Assembly: GCF_003054045.1 (NCBI RefSeq) | Contig: NZ_QBKH01000006.1 | Location: forward strand, 1-64,000 | Origin: Sphingobacterium faecium | GTDB taxonomy: Bacteria; Bacteroidota; Bacteroidia; Sphingobacteriales; Sphingobacteriaceae | Length of the DNA: 64,000 bases | Direction of reading: 5' to 3' | Shown here: positions 35,412 through 44,443 of the stretch, one piece after another | Numbering within the stretch: the stretch's first letter is position 1 | How the letters are laid out: each line of letters opens with the position of its first letter | Made by a program: the position numbers and the translations under genes | Notes under the pieces: model-generated | Database searches by the model: none | Told to the model about the DNA's origin: nothing | What the model saw: the letters and a program-made list of their open reading frames with translations, nothing else

Positions 35412-35706
35412 TTTAAGACAGATGAATATCGAAAAGAGAATGCCGAAAAGCGAGCTCTCTGATGAGATCAAAGACAATTCTGAAAAAGATAACAACCTGG
35501 AACAGGATAAAATGACCGATTTTCTTTACCAATGCATCTCAGAATTACCTGAATTGGAAAGGATCATCATCTCTCTGGAACTGGAAGAAATGAAACAGGC
35601 TGAAATTGCTGAAGTCGTAGGAATTTCGCCAGCCAATGTCAGAGTCAAAATACACAGAATCAAAGAAAAATTAACCTTAAAATTTAAGAATTATGCAAAC
35701 AGATAA
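35212..35706 (+). CDS. ECF-type RNA polymerase sigma factor
   Basis: 164-aa sigma-70 family group 4 factor. Region 2 at about residues 8-70 (VCMGYVNDHDVAKDLCQETFVAVFQQLPKFRQEASVGTWIYRIATNICLRQ, -10 recognition) and region 4 at about 105-158 (ELERIIISLELEEMKQAEIAEVVGISPANVRVKIHRIKEKL, -35 recognition). The next gene overlaps by 14 bp and encodes a membrane protein that is the probable anti-sigma partner. A broken duplicate of its 5' part is at 46317-46517. Confidence 0.92.
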   Translation: MQVLNFEEIYHEYWKRIFRVCMGYVNDHDVAKDLCQETFVAVFQQLPKFRQEASVGTWIYRIATNICLRQMNIEKRMPKSELSDEIKDNSEKDNNLEQDKMTDFLYQCISELPELERIIISLELEEMKQAEIAEVVGISPANVRVKIHRIKEKLTLKFKNYANR

Positions 35707-36283
35707 TATCAATTTTCAAGATATTTGGAACAATAAAAATGCAGATATTCCTAACATTCAGGAAATAAAAGCTACTGCGGAAAAATACAGAAAAAAACAA
35801 TTAAGCGGTACACTTCTTCTGATGTTATGGCTGATGGCTACCGCTTTTGGCATTATTTTCATTTGGAATGTCATTAATTTCAAAATGGTTACAACCAGTT
35901 TGGGAATCATCTTAATTCTTATTGCGCTGGCATTTTATATCTACTTATTTTTTCAAAATATCAACGTGATCAGGAAAATAAATCCATCGATCAGTAATCA
36001 GGAATACCTTTCTTCTTTGAAAAAACTACAGCGTCAGCGACTTTATATGCAGGCGAAAGGGATTAGTATCTATTACATTTTGCTTTCTGCTGGCTTTGCC
36101 TTTTATTTTTATGAATTTGCTTTATACATGTCAACAATGGCAGCATTTTTAGCTTATGGATTAACTTTCTTATGGTTGGCAATTGTGTGGTTTTTCCTAA
36201 GACCGAGACAAATCAGAAAGCAGAACCAAAAGATATTGAAGATTATCGATTCTCTGGAAACTATTGAAAAAGATTTAATATGA
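35693..36283 (+). CDS. membrane protein, probable anti-sigma partner
   Basis: 196-aa protein with four hydrophobic segments (LLLMLWLMATAFGIIFIW; LGIILILIALAFYIYLFF; YYILLSAGFAFYFYEFAL; AFLAYGLTFLWLAIVWFFL) and a 40-residue charged N-terminal cytoplasmic stretch. Its start overlaps the sigma gene by 14 bp, so translation is coupled. Position and topology suggest it sequesters the sigma factor at the membrane, but no anti-sigma motif is recognised. Confidence 0.75.
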   Translation: MQTDNINFQDIWNNKNADIPNIQEIKATAEKYRKKQLSGTLLLMLWLMATAFGIIFIWNVINFKMVTTSLGIILILIALAFYIYLFFQNINVIRKINPSISNQEYLSSLKKLQRQRLYMQAKGISIYYILLSAGFAFYFYEFALYMSTMAAFLAYGLTFLWLAIVWFFLRPRQIRKQNQKILKIIDSLETIEKDLI

Positions 36284-37088
36284 TCTAACAGAAATTTTCA
36301 CCATAAAAGATAGGTTTTGCTGCGATATCGGGTTTATGCCGTAGTCTTTTGCGGCATGTGGGCTGGAAACCCCATGTACTTTTGAATGTCTTATTCGACC
36401 GTTCTTAAGACAAATTGATGAAAGCTAAAATTAAAGACCAAGTCTATGATATGGGACTTAAACGGAAAGCTTATAAAAGCAGACACTACCCGCTAGAAAC
36501 GCAGAATTTTTAAGCGTAAAAATAAGTGAAATTAAGTGATACTTACTCTGGTTAACACTGCTTTAGCCCGGCTAGAATATTTAAATGATCGGTAAATACT
36601 TCTTGTTCTATTCAGACCTTTTTCAATATCAATCGTAGTGTAAGCATATTTTTCTTCCAGTAGATCCACTAGTAACTTAGTCAATAGGAATTTGCCTTAT
36701 TGCTGGTGCAATTTATTTTAAAGAACCTTTTAGACGTCGGCTTTTTATCGTCTTTCCTTTGGCTCTTTCAGCTTTTCATATCTGCTATATTATGATATCT
36801 ATCATAAAAGCGTAGGAATGCCAACTTAACAAGATTGAAATCGCTATGACCAGCAGTTAAGATTCAATCAAAAACATCTGATTTTCAACAATAAATAACA
36901 AATAAAATAGTTTAATGTAAAATTATTTCTTTTGTATATATAATTGTAATATATTTACTAAAGAAATTTTTAGATAGTTATGTTATAGTCATTTTATATT
37001 TTCTAGTGACATTTTACCATCATGTTGGTTTTTAAATTAAACGTATGCTATCGTCCCTAAATATGATAAATCAATAATTGAATAATAC
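36284..37088. other. gene-free stretch with tandem hairpins
   Basis: No gene seen over about 800 bp. Two adjoining stem-loops are present: ATGCCG (36336-36341) with CGGCAT (36352-36357), and CATGTGGG (36355-36362) with CCCCATG (36370-36376). A 31-codon frame from 36419 (MKAKIKDQVYDMGLKRKAYK...) resembles nothing I recognise and may be a remnant. Confidence 0.4.
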
Positions 37089-38363
37089 ATGAAAATAAAT
37101 TTACTATTTTGTTTGCTGATACTTGTTTTTGTAAGTTGTAAAAATGAGAACAGTATCCTCCCTGAGAATAGCTCGTCAAATCCTATTGAAGCTTTGCACG
37201 CTGATTTTGAGAAACAAACAGGTTATCATCAAAAGGACTCCAATTTTCTGTTTCAAAGTTTTAAGACATCCATTAACTGGGAACAGAACAAAATAATCTC
37301 TGATGATACTGTTTACGTGAAAGTAAATGTTTTAGATAAGGTAGCTTTATTATCAACCGATTCACGTCATATTTCCATCAATAACATGGTTTGGATTAAA
37401 GCTATTAAAGTAAAAGATGCATGGTCGTATACTTTGCTGACGTTTGTTCCGGAAAACACTAAATTAGGATATACCGGTGCGATTATTTCGAAATCAATTT
37501 TATCCGGTGATCAATGGAAAGCATATTACGTAGAAGGTAAGCTTGTCCAGCATTCGAACGGCTTAAAAGCTTCGTCAACGGACCGAAAATGCACTTATGG
37601 AATTGTCAATGGTGAAGTGAATGTGATCAGCTGTGATCCTCCGCCCGGTGACAATCCTAACCATGGTGGAGGACCAATTGATTACGAAACTGTCGATCCG
37701 ATGGAACATGGTGGTGCCGGAGGTAGTAGCGGAGGAGATGGCGCTGAAGGTGAGTCAACGACTAATCCTGACCATGAAATTATTGATGCTTTAGAAGGAT
37801 ATCCTTGTGCACAGGCAGTCTTAGCAAAATTGCCTAACTTAGAAAATAAGATTTCGACCTGGTTGAACAGTGTATTTAAAAATAATGCAAATAATAGCTT
37901 AACATTCAGAGTTAGTACTAATATAAAACCTGAAGTTGATGGCTTTTGGAACTATAATAACCCATCAGGAAAAGCTCAAACGATAAGTTTAAATGGCCAA
38001 ATGCTTTCTAAGGCCTCTCAGGAATATATTGCGGCTACATTTTTTCATGAAGCTCTGCATGGCTATTTACATAATGAGAAAGTAAGACTTGAGGAAGAAG
38101 GTAAAGGATCTCAATTTGGAATTTTATATCCAGGATGGTCTGCTACAGATGTTCTAGTTGAAAATAGATATGTAATTGAGCATTCAACTATGGCAACCTC
38201 TTTAAAGGATTTAGCTGATGCAATAAAATCATTTAATCCTTCAATGAGTAACGCTGATGCGTTAGCATTGGCAAAAGCCGGTATAGTATCGAATATGACA
38301 CAAGCAGAAATTGATTTGAACTTAAGACATAGAAATGGAAATGAGGGTACAAAATGTAACTAG
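37089..38363 (+). CDS. lipoprotein with HExxH zinc-protease motif
   Basis: 424-aa predicted lipoprotein: signal peptide with lipobox (LLILVFVSCK, Cys at about residue 17). A Gly/Ser-rich linker (GGAGGSSGGDGAEGES) at about 208-225 separates an N-terminal beta-rich region from a C-terminal domain with HEALH at residues 320-324 in AATFFHEALHGYL, the HExxH zinc site of a metalloprotease. The third zinc ligand is not certain. A secreted hypothetical gene follows after 4 bp. Possibly a surface protease or toxin-like protein; no known substrate. Confidence 0.75.
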   Translation: MKINLLFCLLILVFVSCKNENSILPENSSSNPIEALHADFEKQTGYHQKDSNFLFQSFKTSINWEQNKIISDDTVYVKVNVLDKVALLSTDSRHISINNMVWIKAIKVKDAWSYTLLTFVPENTKLGYTGAIISKSILSGDQWKAYYVEGKLVQHSNGLKASSTDRKCTYGIVNGEVNVISCDPPPGDNPNHGGGPIDYETVDPMEHGGAGGSSGGDGAEGESTTNPDHEIIDALEGYPCAQAVLAKLPNLENKISTWLNSVFKNNANNSLTFRVSTNIKPEVDGFWNYNNPSGKAQTISLNGQMLSKASQEYIAATFFHEALHGYLHNEKVRLEEEGKGSQFGILYPGWSATDVLVENRYVIEHSTMATSLKDLADAIKSFNPSMSNADALALAKAGIVSNMTQAEIDLNLRHRNGNEGTKCN

Positions 38364-38367
38364 GAAA

Positions 38368-39300
38368 ATGAAATGTTGGTTTTTATTGCCGCTGTTATTG
38401 ATTACGGTCAATTCGTCCGCACAGGTCAAATACTTTATTATACCGGATCAGGCAGAGGACTATACCATCAATCATTATAAATTATCGACTGAAAAATTAT
38501 ATGGTGTCAAAAAGAACGTAGAACTTTTTTCTCTGACCTTTCCTGGATCAGAAACCATAAAAAGAAGCATGAAACAGTATGTTGATATGGATCTCGATAT
38601 AGTGCTTTTTTCAGTGCTGCCTGATTTATCAGGTAAAAGCGATTGGATTGAAATTAAAATGGATAGTATTAAAAGTAATATAATCACACATTCGAATCTA
38701 ATAAGGCTACTGTCACTAAATACTTTTTCGGATTATGAGCAACAATATAGAGCAAAAAACAAATATTTTGATGAATATCAGGTTATAAAAAAAATAGACA
38801 ATAAATACTTTGCATCCAAGCATTGTCTACTACAATTTTTTGCTGTCCGAAACAGGCCATCTGTTTTTCAAAATGTTTTTGGAACTATAAATACTGAGCA
38901 GGAACCGATCACAATCATTGAGATGGAGCAAATTTTTAAGAAAAGATACCGCGGTTCTATATTTCCACCCTATTCAATCGGAGAATCACCATATTCTTAT
39001 TCTAGTGGGGGGTTCGATTTTCTACGGGATAGAAGAGAATACTTATCTAAAGTTATAAAATTGCGTAATGACGAACTGGCTTATCAATTCTGGACATATA
39101 CAAATTGGCATGAGCATAGGCATGAATTTGAAATTGACCGGGGTATTGACCGTTTTGTATACCTGCCAGGTCAAGGCATTATCGGCGGTTCCTTTGACTT
39201 CTATTTTTACTTCCACAGAAAGAAGTTACCGATTGGATACGCTGACTTTATGCAGAATATAAAGGAAGAAAAAGTAATGATTGCAGATAATTATAAATAG
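38368..39300 (+). CDS. secreted hypothetical protein paired with the protease-like lipoprotein
   Basis: 310-aa exported protein: MKCWFLLPLLLITVNSSAQ is a clear signal peptide, so I start at ATG 38368, 4 bp after the upstream stop, rather than at 38335. The mature part is soluble, rich in Tyr/Phe, with no recognised domain. The tight spacing predicts co-transcription with the HExxH lipoprotein; the two may act together. A long perfect terminator follows. Confidence 0.75.
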   Translation: MKCWFLLPLLLITVNSSAQVKYFIIPDQAEDYTINHYKLSTEKLYGVKKNVELFSLTFPGSETIKRSMKQYVDMDLDIVLFSVLPDLSGKSDWIEIKMDSIKSNIITHSNLIRLLSLNTFSDYEQQYRAKNKYFDEYQVIKKIDNKYFASKHCLLQFFAVRNRPSVFQNVFGTINTEQEPITIIEMEQIFKKRYRGSIFPPYSIGESPYSYSSGGFDFLRDRREYLSKVIKLRNDELAYQFWTYTNWHEHRHEFEIDRGIDRFVYLPGQGIIGGSFDFYFYFHRKKLPIGYADFMQNIKEEKVMIADNYK

Positions 39301-39301
39301 G

Positions 39302-39358
39302 AAAATAATCACCCTTTACAAAAATTACCAATGGATTTTTGTAAGGGGTGATTATTTT
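39302..39358. terminator. long bidirectional terminator hairpin
   Basis: A 23-bp stem (39302-39324 with 39336-39358, one G-U pair) with an 11-nt loop and A/T ends. It directly follows the stop at 39300 and would serve both strands. Confidence 0.85.
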
Positions 39359-39506
39359 GAGACCGATATCTTCTTGCGAAATCTCGAAGTCATGTACTAT
39401 TTTTAGTTTCAGTATGCAGCTTTGAATAGATTTATAATTCCTTCATAATCTTAAGCAAAAGTTCCCATATTAGGATCAATATCTAGTTTCATTTTTATTC
39501 ACTGAT

Positions 39507-40085
39507 TCATTTGTCAAGATTTTCCTTTTCTATGACAAAAGCTTTCAATTCTGCAATTTTTCCATTTTCGAAGCGCCATATATCGCAATAATCATAGTGG
39601 TGATAAATGCCATTTGGCGCCTTCAAGGTGATTTCACCTGTCACGGTTACCATGCTACCTTCTTCAATGGTCGTTTCGACGGTAAATACAGGCGGTTCCA
39701 CATAAAATTCTTTCATATAGTCTCGTACTTTATCTTTACCCTCGAGGATACGTTCTCCTACAAAAAACCATTTTGTATCTGGTGTACAATAAGCTAGAAA
39801 ATCCTCGTAATTTCCCTTTTTAACAAATTCATTTGCTTGATGTAATATCGTTGCATTTTTCATTTTTGTTTCTTTTTTGATGTGAATTGATTCATTAATG
39901 CTTGTATCTAAACTGCTGTCAGATAATTCCATTTCCAAGCTTTCTCCATGATTTTCATTACAGTTATTCGTATTTTGAGCATTTGTAACTGTCAGGAATG
40001 TGTTTTGATTAGGAAGATATCTCATCGCTTGTGCAGTAATGCCGACTACTAGTAAGATGGATATGGTTAATGTCAGTTTTTTCAC
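39507..40085 (-). CDS. exported SnoaL/NTF2-like protein
   Basis: 192-aa protein. The C-terminal 118 residues (MKNATILHQANEFVKKGNYEDFLAYCTPDTKWFFVGERILEGKDKVRDYM...) form an NTF2-like SnoaL domain, the small cone fold used by many enzymes and binding proteins. It is preceded in frame by a signal peptide (KKLTLTISILLVVGITAQAM) and a 50-residue low-complexity acidic linker. Either it is exported, or the real start is the internal Met75. Function unknown. Confidence 0.7.
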   Translation of the reverse strand: MKKLTLTISILLVVGITAQAMRYLPNQNTFLTVTNAQNTNNCNENHGESLEMELSDSSLDTSINESIHIKKETKMKNATILHQANEFVKKGNYEDFLAYCTPDTKWFFVGERILEGKDKVRDYMKEFYVEPPVFTVETTIEEGSMVTVTGEITLKAPNGIYHHYDYCDIWRFENGKIAELKAFVIEKENLDK

Positions 40086-40227
40086 GTTAATATTTTATTT
40101 ATACGCCAATTCATTAGTTCTAATCTTGATATTCATTATCACTTTTATATGCCTATTAATAAGGCATGTTATTCCTAATCTACTATAGGGCTTAGTTTAA
40201 TAATGTTGATAATATCCGGATTAAGTA

Positions 40228-41241
40228 TTATAAACTTTCCGAGGTTTCCTCCATCATTTCGATTCCGAAGCCTTTTAAGCGGTTACTGATATTATGAATT
40301 GGGACAATAGTTTCTGGAAGATATAAACCTCCAATCTTATGTTCCGGCTGTCCATTAAGTCCTAATATTTTTTCTGCAATCAAGTATACGCCAACAGCTG
40401 TTAGATGAGAATTTCCTCTCGGGCCCGATACGATCGTGCTGAGTTTTCTTTTTTCGCCGGAAAGTAGGGTACCTTCAATCGTCATGTATAAATCATGTGA
40501 AGCGTGCAAGCCTTTATTACTCCCTATTGACTCCCCTGTGATAAAGTCGAACCGAATATTTTTCGCATTCGTAAAAGCGGCAATGCTCGGTACATCCAGT
40601 GTGCTAAGTGGATAACCTATTACTGAGGAATGATTGTACAAATCAATAGTTCTCGGGTTTTCCTTTGCTTGTAATGATAGCCAATTCCCCTCCTTGCGGA
40701 TCAGAGCATTACCAACAAAATCACTGACTTCGTTTGCAACTAGCGGTCCAACACTATCCTTTGGATCAAATAACCCGGCAAGTTCGATCGTTTTTATATC
40801 GCGGAATTTATTCGCTAGTTGTTTAACCACAAGGGTTAATATTCCTGCTTGCCAATGACCAGCGTATACAACTGGCGCAATGATCGTTTTGTGCAGGCCT
40901 AGAAATGCTGTGGGAGAAATTTGATCAGCTAATTCGCTGACGGCAATACACGCAATGCCATTTAAGATAGCAGTCTCTCTTAGTATATTACTATGATCAT
41001 CCACTGCTGATATAATCAGATCAATTTTTTGAAAGTGACTTAAATCGAAGCTTTCTTCAAGGTTGATGTAAGCTGTTTCTGCATGATTTAATTCCTTCGC
41101 TAAAGATATTCCATTTTGCGGATTTCTTCCCGCTAGAATAAGTTCGATGTGATGATCAACTTGTCTGATTAGTCGTGCTATGTGACTTCCAACCATACCG
41201 TAACCGCCTACAATTAATACTCGTTTTTTCTGTGATTCCAT
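40228..41241 (-). CDS. saccharopine dehydrogenase-like NAD(P)-binding protein
   Basis: 337-aa protein with an N-terminal Rossmann domain (RVLIVGGYGMVGSHIARLIRQ, GxGxxG at about residues 12-17; LILAGRN; IDLIISAVDDHS) of the saccharopine dehydrogenase-like reductase family. Substrate unknown. On the minus strand next to a quinone-reductase-like gene and divergent from an HxlR regulator, so a redox or electrophile-stress locus is suggested. Confidence 0.82.
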   Translation of the reverse strand: MESQKKRVLIVGGYGMVGSHIARLIRQVDHHIELILAGRNPQNGISLAKELNHAETAYINLEESFDLSHFQKIDLIISAVDDHSNILRETAILNGIACIAVSELADQISPTAFLGLHKTIIAPVVYAGHWQAGILTLVVKQLANKFRDIKTIELAGLFDPKDSVGPLVANEVSDFVGNALIRKEGNWLSLQAKENPRTIDLYNHSSVIGYPLSTLDVPSIAAFTNAKNIRFDFITGESIGSNKGLHASHDLYMTIEGTLLSGEKRKLSTIVSGPRGNSHLTAVGVYLIAEKILGLNGQPEHKIGGLYLPETIVPIHNISNRLKGFGIEMMEETSESL

Positions 41242-41302
41242 CTTGAAATTTTTAAATTATATACTTTTTACATTTAGCAATTCAGTTTAAGCGTGTGGTC
41301 TG

Positions 41303-41833
41303 TCAAAATTTATCTAGAAACTCCAAATATGATTTGACACCAAGCGCTAGATGGCTTTTCGATATGTTGTGCTCTATCCCATAAAAAGCAAATGGCACTT
41401 GGTAATTAACTTTGACATATTGAAAAGTCAGCTCAAAAGGTCGTGTGAGTTCCTGTAAGGTGTACTTGTATTTTCCTGTCCCATTCAAATCGTTTTCATC
41501 TAAGCCCAGAGATATTGCCAAGGCTATTTTCTTCCCTTGCATCCGATATCCGCTTTGACTGCCATATGCCCATCCATGAGTCAACACGTCATCAAACCAC
41601 TGTTTTAAAAGAGCGGGGCAGTTAAACCAGTAAAAAGGAAATTGGAAAACAATTTTATCATACTGTTCCACTAGGCGCTGTTTGGCCAAAACATCGATAT
41701 TTCCCTCTTGATAACTTTCTTGTAAATGGTGTACGGTATATTTTTCAGGATATTTAAGCAGTTCCTCAGCCCATCTTTTATTTATCACCGACTTAGTTAT
41801 ATGAGGATGGACCACAATTATTAAAGTTTTCAT
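41303..41833 (-). CDS. NAD(P)H:quinone oxidoreductase, MdaB/KefF-like flavodoxin fold
   Basis: 176-aa flavodoxin-like protein (Flavodoxin_2 family): KTLIIVVHPH at the N terminus, KIVFQFPFYWFNCPALLKQWFDDVLTHGWAYG as the FMN/quinone-binding segment, and GKKIALAISLG. Reduces quinones by two electrons, limiting radical formation. Divergent from the HxlR regulator with 96 bp between, the standard layout of a quinone- or diamide-responsive HxlR operon. Confidence 0.9.
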   Translation of the reverse strand: MKTLIIVVHPHITKSVINKRWAEELLKYPEKYTVHHLQESYQEGNIDVLAKQRLVEQYDKIVFQFPFYWFNCPALLKQWFDDVLTHGWAYGSQSGYRMQGKKIALAISLGLDENDLNGTGKYKYTLQELTRPFELTFQYVKVNYQVPFAFYGIEHNISKSHLALGVKSYLEFLDKF

Positions 41834-41929
41834 ATTTCAATTATTCATTTGTTGAAGACAAAGTTAGGGTTCCACATGAAGTTTTGTATATTGCCAGCTA
41901 ATTGTTAGGTACTATAAATAATGTAAGTA

Positions 41930-42292
41930 ATGAGTGAAATCAAACAAACCTCAACCAACTTCTCTAATAAGGCTGCTCTGAGCGATGAATGTCCGGAGGC
42001 ATACGCCTCAAATATTATTGGCGGTCAATGGACATTGGTCATATGTTCATGGTTATTAAGTGGTAAACTTCGATTTGGGGAGCTAAAGAAGAAACTACCT
42101 GGTATTACTGAACGGATGTTGACTTTGCAACTGCGTAAGCTCGAAGAGAATAAAATAATTAGCCGGACTGTTTATGCTGAAGTTCCGCCACGAGTAGAAT
42201 ATGAAATGACAGAAATTGGATACGCGTTGAAGTCTGTTATTAAAGAGTTAGAAGCTTGGGGCGAAAGCCATAAGAAATTGACAAGTAAATAA
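41930..42292 (+). CDS. HxlR-family transcriptional regulator
   Basis: 120-aa winged HTH. NIIGGQWTLVICSWLLSGKLRFGELKKKLPGITERMLTLQLRKLEENKIISRTVYAEVPPRVEYEMTEIG is the HxlR domain, with the wing at PPRVEYEMTE. Cys22, just before the domain (SDECPEAY), occupies the place of the redox-sensing Cys of YodB/QorR-type members. It most likely controls the divergent oxidoreductase genes in response to quinones or oxidants. Confidence 0.9.
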   Translation: MSEIKQTSTNFSNKAALSDECPEAYASNIIGGQWTLVICSWLLSGKLRFGELKKKLPGITERMLTLQLRKLEENKIISRTVYAEVPPRVEYEMTEIGYALKSVIKELEAWGESHKKLTSK

Positions 42293-42545
42293 CCTAACAT
42301 TCCTGTATGAAATCGTTAGTTTTTCTATTTCTTTTGAAAATCTAATGATTTAAATTCAGGAGCATTATACCAGGTACCTCATTTGGTTTGGTGCGATTGA
42401 AATAATTATTCCTTTCTATCAAGCAGCAAAGGTATGGTACGAGATTTCAAAAGCGACGTGAATGGTAATCAATAGAAGCTTGGGATATTTTGTGTATTTT
42501 AATGAAACAACTAAGCAAATTGTGTGCTATGCTAACCTAACATTC
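42290..42545. repeat. 13-bp direct repeat bracketing 230 bp
   Basis: TAACCTAACATTC occurs at 42290-42302 (over the HxlR stop) and 42533-42545 (just before the MORN-repeat gene). The 230 bp between hold no gene. It may mark an insertion with target duplication or just a chance repeat. Confidence 0.3.
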
Positions 42546-42573
42546 TGCACAAATTGTAAATATGGACATACAA

Positions 42574-43314
42574 ATGAAAAAACAAATTTTACTATTTGCC
42601 ACTTTATTATTTTTCACGTCTTGCAGTGGACAGGGAAAGGAAGTTAAAGCCTATTTTAAGAACGGCGAAATTAAGGAAGAGTATTATGTTGATGATAGAG
42701 GGCAAGTAACTGGAGATGCAAAAGTATATTTTAGCAATGGAAAGTTGTCAAGTGTTGGCAAATATAAAAACGGAAAGAAAATCGGAGAAAGAAAGTGGTA
42801 TTGGGAAAATGGAAAATTAAGGGGTAGCATATCATTCAATGAAAATGAAAAAATGATAGGCGAATGGAAAGAATATCACGAGAATGGTCAACTGGCGGAA
42901 GTTGGGAATTATGAAAATGGTGAGAAAACAGGTCATTGGAAAATATATTTTGAAAATGGACAATTATCGAGTGTTGGAGAAAAGAAAAATGGGAGTGATG
43001 TAGGCGAATGGCGATTATATCACAAAGATGGAAAAACAAGAGCAAATTTTCAATTTGATGAAGAAGGGTTTAAAACAGGTGAATGGAAGGAGTATTTTGA
43101 AAATGGACAATTAGAAAGTATTGGTCAATATAAAAGAGGAGCGAAATCTGGTGAGTGGAAATATTATTATGAAAATGGGAAATTGGAACATTTAGAAATA
43201 TATAATAAATATCATAAATATACTGGAGAATGGAAATTCTATAATGAAGAAGGTAATCTGATAAGAACTGAAAATTATGTCGACGGTAAAGAAATTGGTA
43301 TCAAGGACAATTAG
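42574..43314 (+). CDS. MORN-repeat variant lipoprotein (YwqK-like)
   Basis: 246-aa predicted lipoprotein; lipobox LFFTSCSG gives Cys at about residue 17 from ATG 42574 (upstream ATG 42562 adds MDIQ). The mature part is about nine 22-residue MORN-like repeats (GEWKEYHENGQLAEVGNYENGEKTG and variants), the YwqK/antitoxin_YwqK type. Such beta-hairpin repeat proteins are surface or toxin-partner proteins; no partner toxin is seen. The gene is AT-rich relative to the core. Confidence 0.82.
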   Translation: MKKQILLFATLLFFTSCSGQGKEVKAYFKNGEIKEEYYVDDRGQVTGDAKVYFSNGKLSSVGKYKNGKKIGERKWYWENGKLRGSISFNENEKMIGEWKEYHENGQLAEVGNYENGEKTGHWKIYFENGQLSSVGEKKNGSDVGEWRLYHKDGKTRANFQFDEEGFKTGEWKEYFENGQLESIGQYKRGAKSGEWKYYYENGKLEHLEIYNKYHKYTGEWKFYNEEGNLIRTENYVDGKEIGIKDN

Positions 43315-43437
43315 GAGCGTAAGACATCAAAAAAGGGAAAGAATGACATAAAAATCGGAACTAAAAAAGGTTCATTAATTACTTAAGTTTGAATCCTATT
43401 ATAGAATTGTTTCAATAGTTTAATTTCACTCATTGCA

Positions 43438-43818
43438 TTAGAGCTTTTGCCTTTTCTTATTTTTTACTTTAAACGCAGGAGCAGGAAATGCCATTTTCTT
43501 GATTGTCCCTGATTGTGGTCCTTTTAAGTCCGATGCAAGAATCTTTTTCCCATCCCTGAAGAACTTTAAAGATTTACCCATTGGATCAGCTTCAATTTGA
43601 ATCTTAAGATTATCCAATTGTATGTCTACCGTTTTTCCCAGTTTTAAGCCATTTGCGATTGCCTGAATCTTTTGTAGATCTAAACCACCTAAATTTTCAT
43701 GCTTTAGTAAAACCTGAATATCATAACCGGGGATACTGATTTCCTTTATCCTGATATGGCCAGATTTTAAACCGATCCCAATAATTAGAAAGATCGACCA
43801 CGTTATGGTCCAAAGCAA
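43438..43818 (-). CDS. possible gene or remnant, 126 aa
   Basis: A minus-strand frame of 126 aa that begins with TTG and a hydrophobic stretch (WTITWSIFLIIGIGL). The sequence is plausible protein (SIPGYDIQVLLKHENLGGLDLQKIQAIANGL; basic tail KVKNKKRQKL) but has no good start, so it is either the truncated end of a larger gene or a gene with unusual initiation. No family recognised. Confidence 0.35.
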   Translation of the reverse strand: MLWTITWSIFLIIGIGLKSGHIRIKEISIPGYDIQVLLKHENLGGLDLQKIQAIANGLKLGKTVDIQLDNLKIQIEADPMGKSLKFFRDGKKILASDLKGPQSGTIKKMAFPAPAFKVKNKKRQKL

Positions 43819-43972
43819 TTACACTGCGATTAGAAATGAGATTAGGGGATTGTAAATGCGGAGTTGCAGAGAATTATTTGAATTTGAAGTGAGGTGATCA
43901 ATCCGCTACCTCACAATATTAATTTTAAGTACAACAATTTTTAATTATTTTTATTTGTTAAATGTATTTATA

Positions 43973-44092
43973 ATGAATAGTCAGGATTACCTTTATCAGA
44001 TCGGCTTATATCTAGCATGGTTTGAAACCCAGGTTGGAATTGAAAACGGAACAAATTATTTCGACATTAACAAGCATGCGGAAAGGTTTTAA
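43973..44092 (+). pseudogene. N-terminal fragment resembling a SMEK-domain protein
   Basis: A 39-codon frame beginning MNSQDYLYQIGLYLAWFETQ and ending INKHAERF reads like the start of a SMEK-domain (defence-associated) protein, then stops. The match is from memory of the pattern (helical start, DINkhaE segment), so it is tentative. It lies between other remnants. Confidence 0.35.
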
Positions 44093-44190
44093 ATCAGAGA
44101 AATTTCTAAATTTGAAATGAATAGCGCAACGACGCAACAGCGGTTTGGCAATGTGGCAGCTCTTGTACTTCTATTAAAAATTTAAATAAA

Positions 44191-44404
44191 ATGAGCAACA
44201 TACCATTTCAGTCAATAGGCTGGTTATCAATTGATAAAATTGAATACCCAGGAAATAAAGAATAGCATTTTGGCAGACCATTCGATTTGAAGGACTTAGA
44301 ATACGGTTGGTGAAATATTCAAATGGATATTTATCAGACCATAGGTGTCAAAAAGGAGACATTGTTCATAGTTTAGAAGGCGAATTCAAACAGGAGAGAA
44401 AATT
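44191..44404 (+). pseudogene. decayed DHCW-motif cupin gene
   Basis: Starts well (MSNIPFQSIGWLSIDKIEYPG) then meets TAG near 44263; continuing in another frame gives FWQTIRFEGLRIRLVKYSNG and DHRCQKGDIVHSLEGEF, the core of a DHCW-motif cupin. The gene is broken by a stop and frameshift and ends abruptly at the left end of the next cassette-like unit (44413). Confidence 0.65.
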
Positions 44405-44412
44405 AAATTAAT

Positions 44413-44422
44413 GTTAGCTGTA
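44413..44422 (+). repeat. cassette-like left end (matches 45168-45177)
   Basis: GTTAGCTGTA is the exact inverse of TACAGCTAAC at 45168-45177. The short pseudo-start ATG at 44411 overlaps it, so the gene start is placed downstream at 44444. Confidence 0.55.
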
Positions 44423-44443
44423 ACTATAGAACCGATGACGACC

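Noticed and set aside
36780..36806. Possible third ArsR operator (CTATATTATGATATC)
   Set aside because: Only partly similar to the two ars operators, with no ars gene nearby; likely chance in AT-rich DNA.
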